Positions 7,251 to 12,464 of a stretch of DNA of 12,464 nucleotides are shown here, piece by piece; the first letter of the stretch is position 1; each line of letters opens with the position of its first letter. A program made the translations under genes and the position numbers. The notes beneath the pieces are model-generated. The model saw only the letters and a program-made list of their open reading frames with translations, had not been told where the DNA came from and made no database searches. Source of the DNA: Thioalkalivibrio sp. (GTDB lineage: Bacteria > Pseudomonadota > Gammaproteobacteria > Ectothiorhodospirales > Ectothiorhodospiraceae); contig PWGH01000022.1 of the NCBI GenBank assembly GCA_003555285.1, positions 1 through 12,464 on the forward strand, given 5' to 3'.

Positions 7251-8465
7251 TCAGATGCCAAGTTGAAAGAAAAGAACCGCGAACAGGCCATCGGCGACGA
7301 CGATCAGGATGATCGCGCTGACCACCGCACTGGTCGTGGCACGGCCCACGGCCTCGGCGCCGTTGCCGGTCTGCAGGCCGCGCAAACACCCGACGCTGGA
7401 CACCAGCAGCCCGAAGACCGCGGCCTTGAACAAGCCCGTGCCCAGATCGCTGAGATCGACCGCCCCGCTGACCTGATTGAAGAAGGTGACCATCGGAATC
7501 CCGAAGCCGCGCATCACCAGCGCGGCACCGAACAGGCCGATCAGGTTCGCGTACAGGGTCAGCAGGGGTGCGACGAAGATCCCGGCCAGAATTTTCGGCA
7601 CCACCAGAAAGCGCACCGGGTCGAGCCCCATGGTGGACAGTGCATTGATCTCCTCGTTCACCTTCATCGTCCCGATTTCGGCCGCGAAGGCCGCACCCGT
7701 GCGCCCGGCCAGCAGGATCGCCATCATCAGTGGGGCCAGTTCCCGCAACAGGGAGATCGACACCAGATCGGCGACGAAGATCTCGGCGCCGAACTGGCGC
7801 ATCGCGATCGCCGACTGGAAGGCCAGGATCACGCCGAGCAGGAACGCGATCAGCGACACGATGGGCAGGGCCTGAAAGCCCGCGGCCTCGGCGACGCGGA
7901 AGGTGTCGCCCCAGCGCACCTGGCGCGGGTTCCACAGCGCCGATGCCACTGCCAGGCTGTACTCGCCGATGAAGGCCACCTGCACGTGGATCTCGTGCCC
8001 GACCGCGGCCACCCCCCGGCGCAGGCGCTGCGTCCAGGGCACCGCTTGCGGCGAACGGGCCGGCACCACCGACTCCGCCTCCCGGTAGGGCCTCAGGTGC
8101 CCCGCGATCCCCTCGGTCATTCCCTGCAGGCGCAGGGTCACGCCGCGCCCCTCGGCCAGCTGCATCAGCCGGTGCAACAACGCGGCGCCGGCACCGTCAC
8201 AGTACTCGACCGCGCTCAGGTCGAGGTGCAGCACCCTGCCCCCAGCCGGTGGCTCCCCCGCATTCAGGGGTTCCGCCCCGGACGGTGCCTCCGCTTCGGC
8301 CACTTGGGCCGCCTGGATCAGTTGCTCCGCCCGGGCCAACACCGGCGCCCAGAGCGGACCGATGCCATGGGCGTCCATGCGCCCGATAAACAGCAGCCGC
8401 GGCGGCGGACCCGGGGCCGCCCGGTACTGCAGGGCCGCCGAGGCCGAAAGATTCGTTTTATCCAT
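7251..8465 (-). CDS. MlaE-type permease with fused N-terminal STAS domain
   Basis: Inner-membrane permease of the MCE lipid transporter, 404 residues from ATG 8465. In E. coli the STAS protein MlaB and permease MlaE are separate; here they are one chain. Residues 22-130 form the STAS-like region (LHLDLSAVEYCDGAGAALLHRL at 79-100), interrupted by an Ala/Glu/Pro-rich loop at 51-77. The usual D-S/T-x-G phospho-site reads D90-G91-A92-G93, so the phosphorylatable residue is missing. Residues 145-404 are the permease: about five to six membrane segments (for example 200-222, 285-318, 343-360, 376-402) and the conserved LLRELAPLMMAILLAGRTGAAFAAEIGTMKVNEEINAL (239-276). ATG 8465 is preceded by AAAGG at about six bases; a GTG at 8468 is an alternative. 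It is the first gene of the six-gene minus-strand operon, divergent from moxR. Confidence 0.92.
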   Translation of the reverse strand: MDKTNLSASAALQYRAAPGPPPRLLFIGRMDAHGIGPLWAPVLARAEQLIQAAQVAEAEAPSGAEPLNAGEPPAGGRVLHLDLSAVEYCDGAGAALLHRLMQLAEGRGVTLRLQGMTEGIAGHLRPYREAESVVPARSPQAVPWTQRLRRGVAAVGHEIHVQVAFIGEYSLAVASALWNPRQVRWGDTFRVAEAAGFQALPIVSLIAFLLGVILAFQSAIAMRQFGAEIFVADLVSISLLRELAPLMMAILLAGRTGAAFAAEIGTMKVNEEINALSTMGLDPVRFLVVPKILAGIFVAPLLTLYANLIGLFGAALVMRGFGIPMVTFFNQVSGAVDLSDLGTGLFKAAVFGLLVSSVGCLRGLQTGNGAEAVGRATTSAVVSAIILIVVADGLFAVLFFQLGI

Positions 8466-8594
8466 CACAGGCCTTTACGGGGTCTACAGGCGATCGTCAA
8501 TCCGCTAAGTGTCAATCGGGCGGTCATCGATCGGGGTATCGGGTGACCGGGCGATGCCCATCCAATCATCGCGACCCCCGGCGGAAACGATCCC
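8466..8594. promoter_or_regulatory. Divergent control region, left half
   Basis: Non-coding stretch upstream of the MCE operon. It holds a direct repeat GTCAATC at 8496-8502 and 8511-8517 (15-base period). On the minus strand these read GATTGAC, so TTGACA (8515-8510) and TTGACG (8500-8495) look like -35 boxes. Neither has a good -10 at 16-18 bases; TAAAGG at 8477-8472 is the best partner. CGGTCA (8521-8526) and TGACCG (8544-8549) form a 6-bp inverted repeat with 17 bases between. A promoter for the minus operon is expected here but cannot be fixed by eye. Confidence 0.3.
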
Positions 8595-8650
8595 GGTGTG
8601 CCGGCCGGCAGGACGCGGCGGATGCGTCCCTGTAGGCTTGTCGGCACACC
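8595..8650 (+). other. Long composite stem-loop upstream of moxR
   Basis: Nested pairings form one imperfect stem of about 20 bp. The outer GGTGTGCCG (8595-8603) pairs with CGGCACACC (8642-8650), a perfect 9 bp. Then GCC (8604-8606) pairs with GGC (8635-8637). CAGGACGC (8609-8616) pairs with GCGTCC-CTG (8624-8632) with C8630 bulged, closing the loop GGCGGAT (8617-8623). It ends 97 bases before the moxR ATG and is followed by a pyrimidine-rich stretch (CTTTCCCTTCTTA, 8655-8667). A smaller hairpin, TGGCG/CGCCA (8686-8690 with 8703-8707), follows. It could be a structured mRNA leader or attenuator, a small RNA, or a dispersed intergenic repeat. Confidence 0.5.
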
Positions 8651-8747
8651 CAGGCTTTCCCTTCTTATCACGGGCGCACTGGCATTGGCGTGCCGGCGAT
8701 CGCGCCACTGGCCACGAGTCCCAAGGCCATCTGAACAAGGATACCGC

Positions 8748-9680
8748 ATGAGCCGTCCCGTGCAGCACATGGATCGAGACCACCTGGCCCGAGTCGAGGG
8801 GGCGCTGAATCGAGTGCTCCTGGGCAAACCGGAAGCGGTACGCCTGGCACTGGTGTGTCTGTTGGCGAACGGCCACCTGCTGATCGAGGACCTGCCGGGC
8901 GTGGGCAAGACGACCCTTGCCCACGCCCTGGCCCAGGTGCTCGGCCTGGACTACCGGCGCATTCAATTTACCAGCGACCTGCTGCCCGGGGACGTGGTCG
9001 GGGTGTCGGTGTTCGAACAGGCCGAGGCCCGGTTTGCCTTTCATCCCGGTCCGATCTTCGCGCAGGTGCTGTTGGCCGATGAGGTCAATCGCGCCCCACC
9101 CAAGACCCAGAGCGCTTTGCTCGAGGCGATGCAGGAACATCAGGTCAGCGTCGATGGCCAGACCCACGACCTGCCTGAACCCTTCTTCGTGATCGCAACC
9201 CAGAACCCGACCGAGCAGGTCGGAACCCACCCGCTGCCGGAATCGCAGCTGGATCGCTTCCTGATGTGCATCGCCCTCGGGTTTCCCGATGCCGCCGCTG
9301 AACGCGCCCTGCTCGAAGGTGGCGGCGCGGCTTCGGGCAGCGGCCCGATGCCGGCACTGATGCACCCCGAAGACCTGCTCGGGTGGCAGGCCGCGGTGCG
9401 CGCGGTCGCGGCCCGCCCCGCCCTGCTCGACTACATCCAGGCCCTGCTGCAGGCGAGCCGCGACCCGGCCTTCTTCCGCGCCGGTCTCTCCCCTCGGGCC
9501 GGGCTCGGCCTGCTGCAGGCGGCCCGCGCCTATGCGCTGATGGATGGACGCGGCTTCGTCACCCCGGACGACGTGCAGGCGGTGCTACCGGCGATTGCCA
9601 TTCATCGGTTGGTCGCCCGGGAAGCCCAGCCGGGCGGCGCCACCATCGCACGGCTGCTCGCATGCGTACCGCTAAGCTAG
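8748..9680 (+). CDS. MoxR-family AAA+ ATPase
   Basis: AAA+ ATPase thought to act as a chaperone for partner proteins encoded beside it, often with DUF58 or VWA-domain proteins. It has 310 residues. Walker A LPGVGKTT is at 49-56 and Walker B VLLADEVNRAPPKTQSALLEAM at 107-128 (D111, E112). Sensor 1 region ATQNP is at 150-154, the arginine-finger region ESQLDRF at 165-171 and sensor 2 GLSPRAG at 246-252. The C-terminal lid includes GFVTPDDVQAVLPAI (269-283). The frame is open about 50 codons further upstream, but that part is Arg-rich and non-homologous. ATG 8748, with AAGGA (8737-8741) six bases before it, is the start. Its last 19 bases overlap the DUF58 gene. The moxR-DUF58-tgpA order matches the cluster PA2875-PA2873 of Pseudomonas aeruginosa as I recall it. 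Confidence 0.92.
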   Translation: MSRPVQHMDRDHLARVEGALNRVLLGKPEAVRLALVCLLANGHLLIEDLPGVGKTTLAHALAQVLGLDYRRIQFTSDLLPGDVVGVSVFEQAEARFAFHPGPIFAQVLLADEVNRAPPKTQSALLEAMQEHQVSVDGQTHDLPEPFFVIATQNPTEQVGTHPLPESQLDRFLMCIALGFPDAAAERALLEGGGAASGSGPMPALMHPEDLLGWQAAVRAVAARPALLDYIQALLQASRDPAFFRAGLSPRAGLGLLQAARAYALMDGRGFVTPDDVQAVLPAIAIHRLVAREAQPGGATIARLLACVPLS

Positions 9681-10669
9681 GCGCCCCGCGCCGAGGCTTC
9701 CGCTGGGCACGGCTGCGCGAGGACGCGATCCGCTGGGTGACCCGCCGCCACCCTGCCGATGGCTTCGAGGCTACGGTGACCCGGGACCGCGTCTATATCC
9801 TGCCCACCCGCCAAGGCTACCTGCTGCTGGCGACGATCGTGGTCATGCTCGTGGGCTCGATCAACTATGCGAACAACATGGCCTTCCTGCTGACCTTCCT
9901 GATCGTCGGCATCGGGCACAATGCGATGTGGTACACCCACCGCAATCTGCTCGGACTGCAGGTCCGGGTCCTGCCGGTGGCGCCGGCCTTCGCGGGCGAC
10001 GCCCAGGTGCTGCGCCTGCGTCTGGAGGAGACCGCCGGGCGCCCACGCGAGGCCCTTCGCCTGCAACAGGGACAGCGCGAGGGATCCCCGGTGCACGTCG
10101 AGGCCGGCGGAACCACCACCATCGAGGTGGCCCTCGAACCCCGTCCGCGCGGCCGGCATGGCCTCGCCCGGCAGCGCCTGTTCAGCGGCCACCCCCTGGG
10201 CTTGTTGGTGGCGTGGACCTGGCTCACCTTGGACACCGAGGTGCTGGTCTACCCACGCCCGATCGCAGCCGGTTCCCCGCTCCCGATGGCCCCGGCCTCG
10301 ACGACCGACGGCACCGTCACCGCGCCGGCAGCCGTACCCGAGCCCGACCTGGACGGCATTCGGGCCTACCGTCCGGGTGATGCCCCCAATCGCATCGTCT
10401 GGAAGGCGGTGGCGCGCAGTGGCCGCCTGCTGGTCCGGGAAACGGGCGGGGGTGGTGGCCCCCCCGTGTGGCTGGACTGGGCACAGGTGATTGGGCCGGA
10501 TCCCGAATTTCGCCTGTCGGTCCTCTGCCAGGCGGTACTGACGGCCGCGGCCGGCGAACGCCCCTTCGGCCTGCGGCTGCCGGGGGTGGAGCTGCCACCG
10601 GCCGCGGGACCCGAACACCGGGAGCGCTGCCTGCGGGCGCTCGCGCTGTTCGAGGCCCCGACCTCGTGA
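9662..10669 (+). CDS. DUF58-domain membrane protein
   Basis: Partner of the MoxR ATPase; biochemical role unknown. It has 335 residues from ATG 9662. Two membrane segments lie at about 49-67 and 70-88 (YLLLATIVVMLVGSINY, NNMAFLLTFLIVGIGH). A beta-rich cytoplasmic or periplasmic region follows at 95-200. The DUF58 signature is YRPGDAPNRIVWKAVARSGRLLVRE at 236-260 (family form Y.PGD...I.WK..AR...L.V.E). The C-terminal 70 residues are less conserved. The frame overlaps moxR by 19 bases and is open further upstream, but that part copies moxR in another frame. No strong Shine-Dalgarno is visible, so coupling to moxR translation is likely. Its stop overlaps the tgpA GTG by four bases (GTGA). It lacks the CxxC motifs and VWA signature seen in some relatives. 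Confidence 0.88.
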   Translation: MRTAKLGAPRRGFRWARLREDAIRWVTRRHPADGFEATVTRDRVYILPTRQGYLLLATIVVMLVGSINYANNMAFLLTFLIVGIGHNAMWYTHRNLLGLQVRVLPVAPAFAGDAQVLRLRLEETAGRPREALRLQQGQREGSPVHVEAGGTTTIEVALEPRPRGRHGLARQRLFSGHPLGLLVAWTWLTLDTEVLVYPRPIAAGSPLPMAPASTTDGTVTAPAAVPEPDLDGIRAYRPGDAPNRIVWKAVARSGRLLVRETGGGGGPPVWLDWAQVIGPDPEFRLSVLCQAVLTAAAGERPFGLRLPGVELPPAAGPEHRERCLRALALFEAPTS

Positions 10670-12464
10670 TCCGGATCGGGATCACCCGCGCCTCGGCACC
10701 ACCAGCGCCATTGCCGGGCTTGTGGCTGCTGCTCGCCGCGCTGCCCGTCGCCGCCCTGCCCCACGCCTGGGAACAGCCGCTGTGGGTGATCCTGCTGGTG
10801 CTTGGTGCCGTCGCAGGGCGGCTGTGGATTCATGCGCAGCACACCCGGCTACCGGCCGCATGGGTGATGATCCTGCTGGCCCTCGGTGCGGGTGCGTTGA
10901 CCTTCAATCATTTCGGAACCTGGTTCGGGCAGGAGGCGGGAACCGCGCTGCTGTTGGTGATGGTCGCGTTGAAGCTGCTGGAGATCCGTTCCGAACGGGA
11001 CATCGTCGTGAGCCTGCTGCTCGGTTATTTCGTCGTGGTCACGACCTATTTCTTCAACCAGTCGATCGGAATCGCTGCGTATTCGCTGGTCTCGACCTGG
11101 CTGCTCACGGCGACGCTGCTCCAGGTCCACGCGGGGCGCCGGCTGCCGCTGGCGCGCCTCGCGCGCGCTTCGGGGGTGATGCTCCTGCAGGCCCTGCCGA
11201 TCATGTTGATCCTGTTCCTGCTGTTTCCGCGCCTGCCCGGCCCGCTGTGGGGCAGCCCGGAACGCGAACGCACCGCGCAGACCGGTCTCTCCGAGCGCCT
11301 GGAACCGGGGGACATCGCGCAGCTGCTGGAGAACGAGGCCACCGCGCTACGGGTGCGCTTCGAGGGTCCGGCCCCCGCGTCGAGCCGGCAATATTGGCGG
11401 GCGCTGGTGATGACCGACTTCGACGGCCGCGCCTGGCGGGTCGACCACGATCGCCCGTCCGGCGCCATCGACCGGGTCGGCGGCGGCACCGACGCACCGA
11501 TCGATGTGACCTACACCGCGACCCTGGAACCCAACGGCGCCCGCTATCTACCGATGCTCGAGTTTGCCGCGGCCGCGCCGGCCGGGGCCGAACTGCTCGG
11601 GAACCACCAGGTGCTGCGTCGGCACCGGATCGAACAGCGCATCCAGTACACTGGCACCGCACAGTGGGTGATCCCGGAACCGCCGCCGCTTGGTCCCACG
11701 GAACGGGCACGAGCGCTGGCGCTGCCCGAAGGCACCGCGCCCCGGACACGCATCCAGGCCGGCCTCTGGCGCACACTGCACGGCGACGACGATCGCGCGA
11801 TCGTCGATGCGGCGCTGACGCTGTTCGCAGCGGCTCCGTTTCGCTACACGCTGCGCGCGCCGCCGCTGCTGCGCGACCGCACCGACCACTTCCTGTTCGA
11901 GACCCAGGCCGGGTATTGCGAACATTATGCGTCCGCCTTTGCGGTGCTGATGCGGGCCGCCGGCATCCCGGCCCGGGTGATCACCGGCTACCAGGGTGGC
12001 CAGTGGATGGACACCGGGCGTTACCTGCGCCTGCGCCAGGCCGATGCCCACGCCTGGACCGAGGTCTGGCTGGACGAACAGGGTTGGATTCGGGTGGACC
12101 CGACTGCGGCCATCGCGCCGGAGCGGATCGAATGGGGCCTCAGCGGACTGTTCGACGCCGGCATGGAGGCCCCGGACTTCCTGCGCCGCTCGGGTCTCGC
12201 CTGGAGCGCCGCCTGGCGCCTGCGCCTCAGCGACTGGCACGACCTGATGACCTACCGCTGGGAGTACGGCGTGCTGGCCTTCGATCCGGAACGCCAGCGC
12301 GAACTGTTCGCCCGCTTCGGGCTCGATGCCACGGACTGGAAGAACGTGCTGCTCGCCCTGCTGGTTACCTTCGGCGGACTCGGACTGCTGGCCGCCGGCC
12401 TCGCCTGGCTGCTTCGGCCAAGGCGCCCGCAGGACCCCGCACAACGCGCGCTGGAGTGGCTGTC
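10666..12464 (+). CDS. tgpA: TgpA-type membrane transglutaminase-like protein (3' end missing)
   Basis: Membrane protein with a periplasmic transglutaminase/cysteine-protease-fold domain. In P. aeruginosa TgpA is essential and may act in envelope or peptidoglycan-related processes. The frame starts at GTG 10666 (overlapping the DUF58 TGA; GAGG 10 bases upstream) and is open to base 12464, giving 599 visible residues of a family length of about 660-670. Residues 15-190 (DUF3488) have about five to six membrane segments, ending near LLQALPIMLILFLLFPRLPG. The segment QYWRALVMTDFDGRAWRV follows in the periplasm. The catalytic triad is complete: C418 in GYCEHYASAF, H462 in DAHAWTEVWL and D478 in VDPTAA. 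A last membrane segment spans about 561-582, and the DUF4129-type C-terminus is cut off by the window edge. The third gene of the moxR-DUF58-tgpA operon. Confidence 0.92.
   Translation, partial: MIRIGITRASAPPAPLPGLWLLLAALPVAALPHAWEQPLWVILLVLGAVAGRLWIHAQHTRLPAAWVMILLALGAGALTFNHFGTWFGQEAGTALLLVMVALKLLEIRSERDIVVSLLLGYFVVVTTYFFNQSIGIAAYSLVSTWLLTATLLQVHAGRRLPLARLARASGVMLLQALPIMLILFLLFPRLPGPLWGSPERERTAQTGLSERLEPGDIAQLLENEATALRVRFEGPAPASSRQYWRALVMTDFDGRAWRVDHDRPSGAIDRVGGGTDAPIDVTYTATLEPNGARYLPMLEFAAAAPAGAELLGNHQVLRRHRIEQRIQYTGTAQWVIPEPPPLGPTERARALALPEGTAPRTRIQAGLWRTLHGDDDRAIVDAALTLFAAAPFRYTLRAPPLLRDRTDHFLFETQAGYCEHYASAFAVLMRAAGIPARVITGYQGGQWMDTGRYLRLRQADAHAWTEVWLDEQGWIRVDPTAAIAPERIEWGLSGLFDAGMEAPDFLRRSGLAWSAAWRLRLSDWHDLMTYRWEYGVLAFDPERQRELFARFGLDATDWKNVLLALLVTFGGLGLLAAGLAWLLRPRRPQDPAQRALEWL

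Noticed and set aside
8472..8500. Promoter for the MCE operon from TTGACG (8500-8495) and TAAAGG (8477-8472) on the minus strand
   Set aside because: The -10 lacks the conserved final T and coincides with the likely Shine-Dalgarno, so the transcript would begin at the start codon. Not convincing.
6390..8546. A very long open frame (about 718 codons) on the plus strand across the MCE transporter genes
   Set aside because: It is the antisense of three clearly conserved minus-strand genes. Its product is rich in His, Gln, Arg and Gly with no domain, a typical artefact in high-GC DNA.
8598..8747. Upstream start for moxR adding 50 residues
   Set aside because: The added segment is Arg-rich and non-homologous, and covers the stem-loop. 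ATG 8748 has a good Shine-Dalgarno and matches family starts.
9383..9661. Upstream extension of the DUF58 frame
   Set aside because: It lies wholly within moxR in another frame, with low-complexity Pro/Gly/Arg content. ATG 9662 gives a normal DUF58 protein.

Overview
The window is GC-rich chromosomal DNA from a gammaproteobacterium. The gene set (PhaR, a Phasin_2-type phasin and PhaB together; MltF next to TadA; a STAS-fused MlaE permease; MoxR-DUF58-TgpA) fits Chromatiales or a related purple-sulfur or Ectothiorhodospiraceae-like lineage. This placement rests on gene content and order as I remember them, not on a search. There is no tRNA, rRNA, CRISPR array, transposase or integrase, and every intergenic stretch is shorter than 300 bp.

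Left block (1-2054, + strand): polyhydroxyalkanoate (PHA) storage. It holds the 3' part of phaR (repressor), a phasin gene (phaP) and phaB (NADPH-dependent acetoacetyl-CoA reductase). The phaR-phaP gap carries a sigma70-like promoter with the palindrome TGCA-C-TGCA at the expected transcription start. The phaP-phaB gap carries a perfect 14-bp hairpin, and each arm contains CTGC-N4-GCAG, resembling reported PhaR sites. Together these suggest autoregulated control of granule-coat and monomer-supply genes.

Middle block (2154-8465): mltF (+), a membrane-bound lytic transglycosylase, converges on a six-gene minus-strand operon. Read 5' to 3' on the minus strand, the operon is a STAS-MlaE permease (404 aa), an MlaF-type ATPase, an MCE/MlaD-type protein with a long helical C-terminus, a PqiC-type outer-membrane lipoprotein, a glutathione peroxidase and tadA. 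Several junctions are 1- or 4-base overlaps (TGATG, ATGA), so translation is probably coupled. The first four genes form a complete MCE lipid-transport system that lacks MlaC and carries a PqiC-type lipoprotein. The convergent mltF/tadA ends share one 22-bp palindrome whose outer three bases are the two stop codons.

Right block (8466-12464): a 282-bp divergent region with a roughly 20-bp imperfect stem-loop leads into moxR-DUF58-tgpA (+). This is a MoxR AAA+ ATPase, a DUF58 membrane protein and a TgpA-type membrane transglutaminase that runs off the right edge. Their frames overlap by 19 and 4 bases.

All protein genes belong to recognisable families. I do not see a wholly undescribed protein system. 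The most interesting signals are the non-coding elements around the PHA genes and upstream of moxR, an LEA-like 11-residue periodicity in the phasin tail, and the composition of the MCE operon.
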